Counted from the first letter of the stretch, positions 23,040 through 35,370 are shown. The stretch is DNA of 64,000 bases from Inia geoffrensis (GCA_036417435.1 CM070911.1:310001-374000); one strand, 5' to 3'. A program made the numbers and translations. The notes: generated from the letters alone by a model not told the origin.

Positions 23040-23575
23040 ATGCACCTGTTTTATGGCCAGTCATGCTATTCCTAGATTTTGACTGAAGCGAAATGAAGAC
23101 ACATGTCTAGAGAAGACTTATAAGGAACAGTCATAGTGAATTCACTCATGATGGCCAGAAACTTGAATACACGTGAATCCCATCAACAAGAGAATAAATA
23201 AACTACTGAAGATGTATTCATACAATGGAATACTGCTCAGTGATTAAAGGGAGCAAACTACTGATACATCCAACTTCGAGGGTGATTCAGACATAGTTCT
23301 GAACAAAAGAAGCCAGACCAAAAATATCTCACATTGCATGATTCCGTTTATGGGTAATTTACCAATATGGACAAATGTGATCTAAGGTGTTAGAAACCAA
23401 AGCAGTAGTTGCCTCTGGGGTGGGGTTGCCTGGAATAAAATACACAGAACCTTTTTGGGGTGAGAAATCTTATTTGGGATATGGTCGCTTGTGTGTATAC
23501 AAGTGCCAGACTCATCTTTAGACTTTTCTTTAAAATGTGTGCACGTCACAAGATGTAATTTAACTTAGCAAAATA
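23040..23575 (+). mobile_element. old LINE-1 (L1M) 3' end
   Basis: In order it shows 'ggccagaaacttgaatacacg', 'catacaatggaatactgctcagtg', 'catgattccgtttatggg', 'cagtagttgcctctggggtgggg' and 'actttt...aaaatgtgtgcac', the layout of L1M 3' ends. Confidence 0.75.
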
Positions 23576-23814
23576 GAACTTAAACTTCTATTTCTTTGCT
23601 TTTAATAGCCTTCCCATCACGCCCTTATTGCAAAGGAAATTTACTTGTAAATTCTGGATAAAAAAGTTTCTGTTACATTGGCTGAAACAAGGGATGCCCA
23701 AGACACATGCCTCTGGATAGGAAAAGAGAGGCTCTTCCCATTCAGGGATTTAGGAGACCAGACAATGGCCTGAAAATAGGTCTCTGTTCATATTCGGAAG
23801 AGGTTACAGCATTT

Positions 23815-24035
23815 TCTTTTTTTTTTTTTTTTTTTTTTTTTGCGATACGCAGGCCTCTCACTGCTGTGGCCTCTCCCGTTGCGGAGCACAGGCTCCGGAC
23901 GCGCAGGCTCAGCGGCCATGGCTCACGGGGCCCAGCCGCTCCGCGGCATGTGGGATCTTCCTGGATCGGGGCACGAACCCGTGTCCCCTGCATCGGCAGG
24001 CGGACCCTCAAGCACTGCGCCACCAGGGAAGCCCA
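23815..24035 (-). mobile_element. CHR-2-like cetacean SINE
   Basis: Full-length antisense copy with an A tail (about 25 T on the plus strand). Target duplications are aggttacagcattt (23801-23814) and aggtgacagcattt (24036-24049), with one mismatch in 14. Confidence 0.95.
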
Positions 24036-24235
24036 AGGTGACAGCATTTGTGTAGGCTGCTTCCTTTTTCTTGTTTGCTTTGTCTGTTTAAGTCCAGTTT
24101 TATTCTTTTGCTCTTTATCTTTGTTTTACTTTTATCTTCTAAGTTTGGATGGATTTTAACTCTGAAACTGTTCATTATATGTGAGGTCCTTCACCTCACA
24201 TCATCATTTTCATCTAATTACAATCCATTCTTTTT

Positions 24236-24395
24236 TCCAGTTTTATTGAGATATAATTGACAGGTAAAAATTATAATATTTTTAAAGTACACAAAGTAAC
24301 GATTTGACATACACAGACATTGCAAGAGGATTTTGAGTTAATTAACACAACATCACCTCACCTCACATACTTATCTTTTTTTTTTTTTTTTTTCC
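24236..24395 (-). mobile_element. LINE-1 3' end (L1MA/MB-like), short
   Basis: 'ccagttttattgagatataattgacag' is the reverse complement of an L1 terminus. It continues to 'aacgatttgacatacac ... attaacacaacatcacc'. A T run follows at 24375-24393. Confidence 0.7.
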
Positions 24396-24689
24396 TTTTT
24401 TGGGCGAGAACCAAGCAAATTCTTGACAGCTATAATTCATGGTTAGGCTTTGACGATATGAATACGCTATCCAGGAATACCTGACTTCTGCTGCTTTTCA
24501 TATTTCTGATTGTGATGTAACAAAGGAAGAATGGCAAAAAGAAAATAAACAGATTAAAAATGGGGTTTGAACCTATAGTAACCAAGCACAGGGAACTGTA
24601 AGCTGTTTATGTATCATCTTAGCTCAAACCCAAGTCTTATCATGGGCTGCCTGTGGGTTCCCGAGACAAAAAGACTGTCAGAACCTGAA

Positions 24690-24749
24690 AGATAGAGATA
24701 GAGATAGAGATGGACGTGGAGATAGGAAAAGAGAGAGAGAGAGAGAAAG
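24690..24749. repeat. (GATAGA)n and (GA)n microsatellites
   Basis: GATAGA units at 24691-24710 are followed after a short spacer by a GA run at about 24730-24749. Confidence 0.9.
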
Positions 24750-25649
24750 ATGCTCTGATTTTCTCCCCTGTGGGCTGTGCTCCTCATTGGTTCAGCAGCA
24801 CAGATGGAAGAGGAAAAGGGAGAGACCCAAAAAATAGCTCAACCCTCAGCCGAGCTGAGACATCAGCATCCCGTATCTGACCCATAATGTTGGGGAAGAA
24901 TGAGGAGGGGCAGGGAGGGGAGAGCAGAGAGCTTCCTTCCCCGCAGAGAAGGCTGGGTTGGAAGGTGCCCTCTCTCCTTCGGACGTGACATCACTGCCTG
25001 TAAGACCCCGGGAGCACGTCCTGCTGCAGTTACCGTAAAGCTCTCCAGTGATACCGCCTGTGGTAAGACAAACCACAGGAAGGGGGTGTGTTGGGAAATA
25101 GCACATTGTTTCAGGGTGTAATTACCATCACAACTCTCTAGAAAAATGATCAGAGATGGCAAAGAACTTGGGAGTAAATGGGTGTTCGGGAGCTCAGATA
25201 CAGGGACTGTTAGGACTTTGTGTCAGAACTGTGCTATGCCCACTGCATTAGTAATTGACTCGTGTCTTTGCCTCTGATGAATCCTAGCTTCTCATTCTTT
25301 TAATTATCACCCACACGGTAGTTTTAATGTGTTATTACTCTATTGAACTTTGAAGACTGCATTTGCACTTGATATATTATTGATATGCAGTAGATGCTGT
25401 ACATCTTAGATGTGAAAGGGAAGTGGTATTAAGATAATATGACTTTAGCTTAATAGGAGGACATTTTTTCCTGTGTTTCTTCAACTTTTCAAATCAAGTG
25501 TTAGCCCTAGAAGGAGCCTCTGGGATATGAGATATAGATTTTTATCATATAACCTCCATATAACCAACTTCGATTGTATTTTCTGTGTTACTATTTCATG
25601 GTTCATTACCCAGTTGCTTCAACATTGGTATAAACATTTTTTTTTTACT
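24750..25649. other. unassigned sequence
   Basis: No repeat family or gene is recognised. The right part (25290-25640) is AT-rich. Confidence 0.5.
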
Positions 25650-25733
25650 TTTTTTTAAATTAATTTTTATTGGAGTACTGTTGCTTTACAATGTTGTGTT
25701 AGCTGCTACTGCACAGCAAAATGGTATAAACTT
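25650..25733 (-). mobile_element. LINE-1 3' terminus, about 80 bp
   Basis: 'ttttattggagtactgttgctttacaatgttgtgttagctgctactgcacagcaaaatgg' is the reverse complement of an L1 3' end of the same type as the 10.4-kb and 29.1-kb copies, strongly 5'-truncated. Confidence 0.75.
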
Positions 25734-25804
25734 TTATAGTCTCACCTCTTCTCCAGTTTTTCTGAAGGGTCTCAGTTGAAAGTCAAAATTTGCCATTATT
25801 TTTA

Positions 25805-25808
25805 TTTA

Positions 25809-25864
<56 letters not shown>

Positions 25865-26059
25865 TTTGCCGTACGCGGGCCTCTCACTGTTGTGGCCTCT
25901 CCCGTTGCGGAGCACAGGCTCTGGACGCGCAGGCTCAGCGGCCGTGGCTCACGGGCCCAGCCGCTCCGCGGCATGTGGGATCTTCCCGGACCGGGGCACG
26001 AACCCGCCTCCCCTGCATCGGCAGGCGGACTCTCAACCACTGTGCCAGCAGGGAAGCCC
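25805..26059 (-). mobile_element. CHR-2-like cetacean SINE with (TTA)n tail
   Basis: Full-length antisense copy. The exact 14-bp target duplication tgccattattttta lies at 25791-25804 and 26060-26073. The A tail has become a TTA array. Confidence 0.95.
25806..25864. repeat. (TTA)n microsatellite in SINE tail
   Basis: About 18 TTA units, almost pure, sit between the 5' target duplication and the SINE body. Confidence 0.95.
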
Positions 26060-26189
26060 TGCCATTATTTTTAGAAGGAAATTTTATCTTCATGGGGAAA
26101 TATCCCATTTGGGGAAAATTTTTACTCACTAAATATTGATCCAGTGTAATTGTATATGTGATTTTAGATTCGTATGTTGAGTTGTTCAT

Positions 26190-26300
26190 ACAACCAATAT
26201 TCATTTCAGTGTTCGTCCATTTAGTGATCATGATGGGTTCAGGTGATGCAGAGATAAATGGTCTCACCCCCAAGCATCTCAGTCTGCAGTTGGGTGTCTT
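26190..26300 (-). mobile_element. L2/MIR-type fragment (old)
   Basis: 'atattcatttcagtgttcg ... tgatgcagagataaatgg' resembles the antisense 3' end shared by L2 and MIR3 (attcattcaacaaatatt...ggggatacagcagtgaac). Weak match. Confidence 0.35.
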
Positions 26301-26714
26301 AGCTCATGACCTACAGACCACATGGTTGTTACATACGTAACAAGAGATTTGCTCTTCGAACGATTGTGATTCTTCTTATGGGAGGAGACTGTCTTGCAGA
26401 GATTTCAGCCTCACTCGTGGTGGGTGCATGTTGTCAGACGTGTTCCCATCGTTGCATCCTAGGTTCTCAATGGTGAAGAAACACATCTATTTTCAGTCCT
26501 TCCACAGTTACCTCCAATACTTTTGTTTTGATCAGATGTACAGAACTGGAAGTATAGCCTCAACTTTACCCCCTGGACACTTATCTGTGAGATAATCTAC
26601 AATTTGCCCATCAGCCTGGGGAGTCACTGTCTATTCACGAGCTGCCTGACGGCTATCTCCTCCCAGCATAACTCCACCCGCGTGGGGACCAAACTGGCTG
26701 GTTCACTCACCTCT

Positions 26715-26775
26715 CTGTGAGGCTAGGCTTATATTTGGCATTCAGGAAATATTTGTTCAATGAATGAATATATAA
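26715..26775 (+). mobile_element. L2 3' terminus (old)
   Basis: 'atttggcattcaggaaatatttgttcaatgaatgaatat' matches the L2 end that reads gcacatagtaggtgctcaataaatatttgttgaatgaatg. Confidence 0.5.
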
Positions 26776-29147
26776 TCAATTGCAGGTTAAATATCAAACT
26801 TTTGGGGCTGTGCTAGCGTTCCATTGGGGAACTAAACGTCAGCTAAAATGAGCTTGCTCTTAAATGATTTCAAGGCTTCTGACATTACTATTGGAGGCTT
26901 GTCTGCACTGTTAGTGGAGAAGACATTTCAGGCCTCTATTCTTTCTCATCTCCTCCAAAAAGTCCACAAAGGACCCCAGGAAAGAGTGAGAGAGCAGAAT
27001 TAAACGATGTGACTGAATCTAGTCATGGGGGTGCTGAGGTGGGAGCACAGGTGATGTTGCTGCTAAGGCCAGATTTCTTGGGGGGGGGTGTCCCTCCAAG
27101 GTGGTCACCTTCAACACCACAGATGCCAGAGTCATCCAGGTACAGGATAGCAACAGTTAGAAAACCTGGTCCTTTTACAACTGGCGGTTCCTACATAGAA
27201 TTATTTTTGTTAGGATCCATAGTATAAAATACAGTGTTTTTCTTGGTCCCTGGTATTCATGGGTTTTGTATGTTTTCTTAAAGAGTGATGAAGTTCTGAA
27301 AACCATGCATTACTAGGAATTATAGATTATTATTACCTTAGTGTTCCTTTAAGGATGAAATAGAAAAAATGTAATGTGGATATTTTCAGTTCTCTTATGA
27401 TGAAGATATTTGTTGTATTTCTTTCTAGCACTTACATGTACTTAAGTATAAATAGACTCTATTTTCAGTCATATCAGGAGGAAATTTCAGGATTGCTCAT
27501 CCTCTCTAAGTACAAGTAAATAATTTGGAAACAATTCAACAGTATTCACGAAAGGACAGGTTCATAGGTCCTTCTTGCTGGGCTGCCCCACCTGGCTCCC
27601 GAGTTCTCTGTCACATTCAAACGCTCTGGGAGCGGGGATGGGATTGGCCCTTTCTGGGTCAGACGTCCACCAAGGTCCCATCACCTAGGGTATGAGAGTG
27701 ACACGTGACATGTCACAACGTATGTTCCGTGATGTCCTCGGCTGGGCATGTGACAGATTGACGGGCCCCAGCAAAGGGCGTGAGTAAGCACATGCATACA
27801 CACGCACCATCTTCAGCACGGAAGGGGGATGTGGCACGTGCGGTCCTGAGCATGGAGCTGAGGTTGGTGGTGAGCTGTGTGATGGTGGGACCGGGACGAG
27901 GCAGCGGAGGTAGGTGGACGGGCGGACGGCCACGGCTGGAGCTTTCCAGCCAGGCCAGCAAGGGTTGAAGGCCTGCGGGCCCCTGTCTGATCCTTCCTGG
28001 TCGCTCTTGGCACTTGCTCTCCTGTTGGGCTCAAATTGCCTTGGCATCTGCTCCAGGAGCACCTGGGGAAGCCTCCTGGAGCAGAGGTGGCTGTGAAGTG
28101 TAATGTCTGTGCCATCCCGAGGGTGCAGCTGGGTGTGGGAGAAAGCAGGGGGAGAGTGTGCAGTGACAGGACTGCCCAGAGCCCCTGACTGTGATTAAAG
28201 GAGGAACTGGAGTGCCTGGACCCCAGCCCAGCTTCCTGGGGACCCCCTGTGGCTGCAAGCGCAGCAAACCCCTCGGCCTCAGCCTCCTCCTGTGGGAACA
28301 GAGGGCGACTGCAATGGGGACCACCAAACCCCATGCCCGTTTAAGGCTTTGGACTTCTAAAATTTAATGTTTGATGGGTCTTTTGTTAATTAAACAACTC
28401 TATCAAATCAGTCTGAATAAGTGAGAATTTGTGCTGAGTTTCCCTGCTAAAACACCTTTTTCAGATACTTGAAGACTAGCCTCTCTAATGATTTTTGTTT
28501 TTTAATGACCACTCAGAACAATGTCCTGTGTCTTTGACTTTTTAAGTAATATTTGCTGTTACAGTTATCGATATAACTTGACACGTTATTTTAAAATTTG
28601 TAGAAAATAAAACGATACTAAAGAAGGAAAACGGTTTTTCATTAACCCAAGGTAACTGCTTTTTATCGTTCTGGCACATGTTCTTGTATCTCTTTCTACA
28701 TATTTGTACATGACGTTTGCACTTCTGTAGAGAACCTACTTTATACTTCACATTAGTATTTGAACACATTGAGATGAATGATTTTATGTACTTAGATATG
28801 TAAGCATAAAGTAATGTAAAAATGCAGCAAAAGTACCATTGAAAGTATTGATTTCATTAGGTAAATGGGTCAAGAGTGTAGAACAAAGGTGCATCAAACG
28901 CTTTGCTGGCCTCCCTAAGGACAGCCCCATCACAGACGCCAGAGCGTTGGATGGAAAGAATCCAGCCACAACCAGAGTGTCTGCACTTGGTATAAAACTG
29001 ACTCTCCACTTGTGTATCTAACCTTTAGTTGCAGTTTGTGAGTTTGTATGTACATTTACTTGATCCTAACATTAGGCAGATAGGCTGCCTTAGGGTAGGT
29101 ATTTATTATTAATTTCCACCCAATAGATCACTGGTGCCAAACACTTA
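26776..29147. other. unassigned 2.4-kb stretch
   Basis: No repeat or gene is confidently recognised. The part at 27680-28330 is GC-rich with overlapping open frames on both strands. 28340-28830 is AT-rich. A 60-codon frame at 28839-29021 has no family motif that I recognise. Confidence 0.5.
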
Positions 29148-29722
29148 TTTTTTTTTAAATTGGAGTATAATTGCTTTACAATGTTGTATTAGTTTCTGCT
29201 GTACAGTGAAGCAAAGCAGCAGTATGTACACATATATCTCCTCCCTCTTGGACCTCCCTCCCACCCACCCCCCATCCCGCCCATCTAGGTCACCACAGAG
29301 CACCGAGCTGAGCTCCCTGTGCTGTACAGCAGGTTCCCACTAGCTGTCTGTTTTACACATGGTAGTGTATATGTGTCAACCCTAATCTCCCAATTCGTCC
29401 CACCCTCCCCTTCCCCCCTCCACGTCCACATGTTTGTTCTCTATGTCTATGTCTCTATTCGTGCCCTGCAGATAGGTTCATCTGTACCATTTTGTAAGAT
29501 TCCACATATATGCGTTAGCATATGATATGTGTTTTTCTCTTTCTGGTTCACTTCACTCTGTATGACAGACTCTAGGTCCATCCACATCTCTACAAATGAC
29601 CCAATTTCATTCCTTTTTATGGCTGAGTAATATTCCATTGTATATGTGTACCACATCTTCTTTATCCGTTTGTCTGTCAGTGGACATTTAGGTTGTTTCC
29701 ATGTCCTGGCTATTGTAAATGA
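29148..29722 (-). mobile_element. LINE-1, ORF2 tail and 3' UTR
   Basis: From the A-tail end ('aaattggagtataattgctttacaatg') it runs through the C-rich 3' UTR segment (29250-29420) to the reverse complement of the ORF2 C-terminal coding end ('ggctgagtaatattccattgtatatgtgtaccacatc ... ggacatttaggttgtttcc'). It is truncated at about 29722. Confidence 0.93.
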
Positions 29723-29884
29723 TTTATGATTGCACACTCTGACTATTTTTAAAGGTTTTAATTTTGGAGTGGTTTCCAATATCACGCTGAATGTCTCAGC
29801 TGAGTCTGGTTCAGGTGGTGGAAAGAATGAGCACATCCTAATCAGACCACAGTGCTGCCTGAGGGGCCGGCGAGGAGAGCCTGC

Positions 29885-30010
29885 TCGGCTCAGAGTCAGA
29901 GGGAGAGGTTCCAGCCCCACTGCTGCTGACGAGAGCCTGTGGCCCTAGAAAAGCCAGGTATAGGGCCTGGTTTTAGCTTTAGGGGATGATAACACCAGCC
30001 CTGTCTAACT
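29885..30010 (+). mobile_element. MIR SINE fragment
   Basis: 'aggttccagccccactgctgctgacgagagcctgtggccctagaaaagcc ... ttaggggatgataacacc' matches the sense MIR core (cccagctctgccact...ctgtgtgacc). Old and diverged. Confidence 0.55.
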
Positions 30011-30069
30011 CCAGGGGTGACATCATTAGGTAAGCACGTTTCAAGGCTCACATGTTCAGTCAGTCATAT

Positions 30070-30165
30070 AAATGTCATTCACTTATTCATTCCTTTGCTG
30101 AGTATCGCTTATACGCCAGCCCCTGTCCTAAGTGACGGAGATATAAACGGACTCAAAGTGACCAC
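30070..30165 (-). mobile_element. L2/MIR-type fragment (old)
   Basis: 'cacttattcattcctttgctgag ... cgccagcccctgtcctaagtgacggagatataaacg' matches the antisense L2/MIR3 end layout. Confidence 0.45.
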
Positions 30166-30204
30166 TGATTATTGCAGGAGACAATTGTTCAAAACCAGTC
30201 ATGG

Positions 30205-30413
30205 GGCTTCCTGGTGGCGCAGTGGTTGAGAGTCCGCCTGCCGATGCAGGGGACACGGGTTCGTGCCCCAGTCCAGGAAGATCCCACATGCTGCGGAGCA
30301 GCTGGGCCCGTGAGCCATGGCCGTTGAGCCTGCGCGTCCGGAGCCTGTGCTCCGCAATGGGAGAGGCTGCAACAGTGAGAGGCCCGCGTACCGCAAAAAA
30401 AAAAAAAAAAAAC
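30205..30413 (+). mobile_element. CHR-2-like cetacean SINE
   Basis: Full-length sense copy starting 'gggcttcctggtggcgcag', with tRNA-like A and B boxes (tggcgcagtggttgaga and gggttcgtgcc) and an A tail at about 30395-30413. The exact target duplication aaccagtcatgg lies at 30193-30204 and 30414-30425. Confidence 0.96.
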
Positions 30414-30444
30414 AACCAGTCATGGATGGCAGGGAGCAACTCAG

Positions 30445-30600
30445 TGTTTGGTATACATCTTAATTAGTCCTCACAAGAATACTATGATATATGTTCTATT
30501 GTCCTTTTTCATAAATGAGGAAAGTAAAGAGGTTTCAGAGAAATTAAGAAAGTGTTGAGACCTTGTCCTAATTTATGACTACAGCTAAGAGTAGGATATA
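30445..30600 (-). mobile_element. MIR SINE fragment
   Basis: 'cttaattagtcctcacaagaatactatgatat ... cataaatgaggaaagtaaagagg' is antisense MIR. Confidence 0.6.
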
Positions 30601-33600
30601 CCCGACAGCAAAATTTTCCTTGTAATTTGAACTAATTCTACCTAAGGGGAAAGAGGAGTATTAAATTATGATAAAAGCTCTTCAGTTATTCCTGAGAGAT
30701 TTTGGAAAAACAGGTTTCGTAAAATACGACAAAGAGCCATAAGTGCATGTGTACATTTGCAGGATCTTTTTAAATCAGTATATTCAAAAGTAAAAAGTTC
30801 AGAAATAATACCATGCTCAATATGGACTTAAGTGGAGGAGAATTATTTTAACATTATTTTAGTACAGTAGATGTTTAGCTGAAAGCATTCTTTTCCTGGA
30901 CAGAAATCTAACTGACCCGAGAGACCCTGTGGTCCTCCTGGTAGCTTCCCGCCAAAACCACATCTCCAGAGCAGCAGCGACCACCGTAGCCGCCGTGCCC
31001 CGGGCGTTGAGGCTGGGCCGGCAGGTGCAGGGCCCTAGCGCTGCAGTCAGCGCATTTCCTCCGCGCGCCGCTCCACCAAAACTGTAGTTTGTAATTAAAA
31101 GAGCTCTGTGTAGCATGGAATTAAAACACGACCGAGATCCCAGAGATACTGAGCTCCAAAAGTAGAAAGCACAATATAACCAATAAGCATCACCCAAAGC
31201 ACATCTTTTCCAGGATTCTGCATCTTTGTTTGATTTGCAAAGGATTTCAGCCATGCATGCCAGGCTCCAATCCCGTGCCAGGCTGTGAGCCTCCACCTCT
31301 GCGCCTCATTCCGCCCTGTTTGCCAGGCTGCCAGGCTTTTAAGAGTAAGCGGCTCTTCTCTCTCAGCTCCCTGACTCTATTTCATGGTTATTTGTGTGTG
31401 AACTGTGTTCTGGGCTAAGGATAACTGATGAAAACACACGTGGACAGCGCGAGGCAGGGAGCATCTCCTGTCCTGCGCACATCGCTGTGACCTTTGCCCT
31501 TTGCCCTGGGGCAGCGGCGAGCGTGGGCAGTGTGACGCCGCGGAGCTGGCCCTCGAATGCCACGTGCGGACGCTGCTCAGAAACCCGCTCTCCTATGAGA
31601 AATCCTCTCCCTGAGCGGGGCGAGCCGCCGGTCAGGAGAGCGAGCGACCTTCCCCCACCGCTGAATTCTGCCCTTGGAAGCTGTGGTTCTCCTGAGCTCA
31701 CATTACGCAGCTGCAAGAGGCTGAGATTTTCTTGTAGCGGCTGCCGTTGCAGCTGATGAGAAGGACCCGAGGTTGGGAGGGGAGAGAAGCAAATACCTGG
31801 TAGAGAAGTGGAGGGTTTTACGCAAACATCCTTGAATAATGTGTTTAAAGGAATTTATTTGGGAGGTTGTTTCCAGAAAAATGGATTATAAGCTGAAAAT
31901 GTTTGCCGGGTACTACAGTGTCTTCTGCCCTGCTTAATGGCATTCTTTGTCATTATTATTATTTGAATAATTTTCAATATTATATTATTGATATTCTATT
32001 TCCGGGGTATATTTTCACCAATACATCACTTAAAACTCATTAATTTGATTTAAAAAGTTTCGAGTTTAGAGAACACAACCATTAAAAGTGTGAAGAACAA
32101 AGTGTAATCGATGTTTAATATATATAGTAAATAACGCATTTAAATTAGCCATTGGATTTCTGAAATGTGCCATTGTCATATTTCCAAGTAGTGCCTGAAT
32201 CATTGTCTTGGGACAAAATAGAGAACATCTTGGGTGGCATTACAGAGCAACTCCGTTTACACCTCGTAAAAGCTTACTCTTCTCAGCGCGTGAAATCGGC
32301 TGGATAACTGTACCCTGGAAAAGGGTGTATTTGTAAATGTTTCGATAGTCCGAGAAATCTTGAATCAGCCACCGTTTATTACTGCCCGCCCATCCTCGCA
32401 TCCCCCGTGCTGTCGCTGGAACACGTACCACCTGACAGCAGGGAGTCTAAGGAAGGGACCATGATTAGGAGTCGGGGCTGGACAGGAGGAAGGGAAAACC
32501 CAGAGTCGGAATAATGGCCAGAGTCCCGTCCTAGGAATTGCAGGCTCTTTGTGTGACTGACAAGCAGTCGGGGGCCAAACTTGGAGTTCATAAGTATCGT
32601 CCTTAAAACGTGGTTCAGAAAGAACACTGTGTACAGATCTTTGATGCCCTTCATAAATATGTGTTTCAAATCTCAGAGGAGAAGTATTATATTCGAGTCC
32701 AGAAGCTAAGTAGCCTGGCTGGGGGCTGCAGTCCTCCCTCACTGTCCCTGAAAAATTACAGGAACAAAATGCAGTGAAAACCACAACCAGGTGGAATCAT
32801 GAGACACATACTAATCCACACATATTAACCTAGAGAAGAGCTGCCAACCGCAGTGCAGTCTGGACCAAATCATCAGAAGAGGTGCCCAAAGTAGAAAGGA
32901 GCTGAACTTGGTTCCAGAGGCCGGGAAGGGCCTGTATCTTCGGAACAGGGAGGATCCCAGGCTTGTGATGCCCGCGGAGTGTCTCGGACGATGGGCCCAC
33001 TACTTGCCTTTCAGGCGAGCAGGGGCCGAAGGAGAAAGCCCACGACACTGAGCTCTCGTGGGAAGCAGAGCACGCAGGGTAGCACAAAAGGGAGCTTATC
33101 CACATCGGTGTAGAAAAATAAATGAAGGTAGGAAGTATCAAAGAGCTGACCACACACGCTGCATGTGATCCAGTCCCCAAGCTCAGAAATCACGGGCTTG
33201 TGCGTGTGGAGTCGATGGATGAGGCTTGATGAGAAAATGCTCTGAAAGGCTCATCTGAACTCAAGTTGTCACACCAATATCTCCCATCCTGCCAAACTGC
33301 TGAGCCAGGAGGTGTGGCGTCTCCGAGACAGGAAGCAGTAAGTAGAAAGGACCAAAATTAAAACCGAAGGAGAGTAGCACAAAGCGCTAAAGGCAGGTAC
33401 AAATTAACGTCAGAAGAAAAACCAACTGTGATTGCTTGGTGTAGTTCTTAAAATTGCTCATTAAAGAAAATTTCTGCCAAGATGAGGAGTGTGGATAGTT
33501 TTGAGGAAAATTAAACAAATGAAAAGGGGAATAACAAAGAAATCAATTTAATTAGGGAGAAAGTGATAGATATGGAGACAAAGGGAATCCAATACCTAAT

Positions 33601-34982
33601 CAGTGTTCTGGAGGAGTTTGGCAGAGAATGACAGAAACAGCAGCGCGTTTATTGATGTGCGTCCTTTTGGCAACCAGGCAGACGGAACCACGTCCCCGTC
33701 TTTCTTCCGCGACGGAGGAGACATGCCTGCACCCCACTCCCTCCACGATCAGTTCATCATTTGGAACGTGAAGCAATACAGGACACTAGTCTCAAATCTG
33801 AAGACCCAAATAAAGCAAGCAAGAAGGCTTCTTGAAAAAAATCACTTAAAATCAAGGAAACCAACAGCTAAGTGAAAATAAATGGTTAGACATTGAGAAG
33901 TCATAGAAGGCAGCTCTGTTGACAGGTGCAGCTCTCAGCGCCCCTGGTGATTACGGCCAGTGACCGAGGACACAGGCTGCAGACAGGGAAACGAAGACAG
34001 TTAACAGGGGCCAGTGGGACATGGAGGGAAGATGCGATGAGCATATTGGCGTGCCGAGTCTGGCATTTGTCAAAGCAGAACTTCGGATATAAATTTAAAA
34101 TCTCATAAATTAAATTTTAGAGAATAAGTACATTATGTAAATTTGCAAGGCGGCATTTAAAGATGTTAATATTGCAAAGTCAGACACCAGTGGGGAAGAG
34201 AAACTGAGGAGATCACATGTGTCTGTTTCCTCTCAGGTACTTGAAAATTAAAAGTCACTGTTTACAATGACAAATCAAAGGCTAGAGGTTTAAGCATGAT
34301 ATTGCAAGTTACGTCCCCTGACAGGGCTTGTCAGGTTGGCGGCCTCACAGCCAATGACGGGTGAAATCAGGAACACTGTGCAGGTGCCCGAAATATGGAG
34401 AGGGCAGGGTACGCACCTACAGCACCAAATGCGCTGATGAAAGTTCTCTGGGGATGAGGGTTTTCTTTCCTGTGCTTTTTCACAAAGAAAAGAAAACCTT
34501 TTCATAATCAAGGATTTGTCATTCCTTTTCACATCATGTCAAAGCTTGTGATTAACTAACTTTAGTCTCTTGAATATCAGTGAGTGCCAAACTAAAGAAA
34601 AAATTTTATTTATTAGCAGTCATAGTTGGCATTAAAAATCACAAATCTATTTATCTGTCATAAAATAGATTTTGTGACACTCAAAGTGATGAATTTCCTA
34701 TTGCAATGTCTCTTCTCCCACCTGATGACCCACAGCCTCGGAGGGGTTTGCATCCCTCGTCTCTGCCCTCACTGCTGTGCAGACCCATTTAGCCCCCATT
34801 CTTCCTCAGGGGTCACCCTCTACCACCCACTCCTGAACCTCCCTGACAAATTCTTCACACTGAACTCTAGCAGGTTTGATATATATTTTATTTCCAATAT
34901 TGCCTTCTATCTTAAGGTATCAATAAAAAAAATTATGGTCATAATTCTGCAAAAGCACAAATAATAGAGGACTCTCAGAACA
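30601..34982. other. repeat-poor 4.4-kb stretch
   Basis: No young repeat is present and no gene is recognised. It includes CpG-rich patches at about 30975-31080 (about 13 CpG) and 31441-31670 (about 22 CpG by hand count; listed separately). The part at 33340-33600 is A-rich and could be a very old L1 remnant. A 90-codon frame at 33603-33875 has no recognised family. Confidence 0.5.
31441..31670. promoter_or_regulatory. small CpG-rich patch
   Basis: About 22 CpG in 230 bp by hand count, at roughly 60% GC, which is near the expected frequency and therefore not CpG-depleted. A smaller patch lies at 30975-31080. It could be a short CpG island; no exon can be supported. Confidence 0.4.
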
Positions 34983-35172
34983 TATAACTCTGGTGAGTCT
35001 AATACATACCCAAGGAACTTGTCAAGATGCAGATTCCTGGGCCCCGCCTGTGCATGTATGGCCCAGGAAGTGCTGGATCTTAGACCCTAGGGCTCTGCAT
35101 TTCCAGCAACCACCCACAGGTCCCCCGGAGATGGCGGTCCAGGGACCATGTGCTGAGAATTATTTTTCTAAG
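34983..35172. mobile_element. MER5-like hAT miniature element
   Basis: 'aacttgtcaagatgcagattcctgggccccgcc', a middle with 'ggctctgcatttccagcaacc', and 'ggtccagggaccatgtgctgagaat' follow the MER5A/B layout (short non-autonomous hAT-Charlie element). Confidence 0.75.
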
Positions 35173-35249
35173 GCTTATAATTGGAATATTTTTGTGTTGA
35201 TTTTAAAAAGTTCCTTCCTTTGATTTCCTATTACAGCTATAAAAGCTGC

Positions 35250-35370
35250 ATGTCTAAAAACAAATATTTTAGTTTTACCTGTTTTTTAAACAATACTATA
35301 AGTTGAATCATACACTCTACATCCTTCTCCATCTGGCCTCTTTCACTCAAGTCTTTGTGGAAGGCATCCC
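35250..35370 (-). mobile_element. old LINE-1 (L1M) fragment
   Basis: 'acctgttttttaaacaatactataagttgaatcatacactctac ... tggcctctttcactcaagtc' matches the reverse complement of L1M 3' sequence (tggaatcatacagtatgt...ctggcttctttcactcaac). Confidence 0.5.

Noticed and set aside
27685..28334. Overlapping frames of 125-173 codons on the minus strand
   Set aside because: Three frames are open at once in GC-rich DNA; no recognisable domain or splice structure.
30205..30290. tRNA-like sequence with A and B boxes
   Set aside because: It is the tRNA-derived head of a CHR SINE flanked by target duplications, not a tRNA gene.
33603..33875. 90-codon frame with Lys-rich C-terminus
   Set aside because: No family recognised. 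The A-rich surroundings suggest an old retroelement; not strong enough to call a gene.
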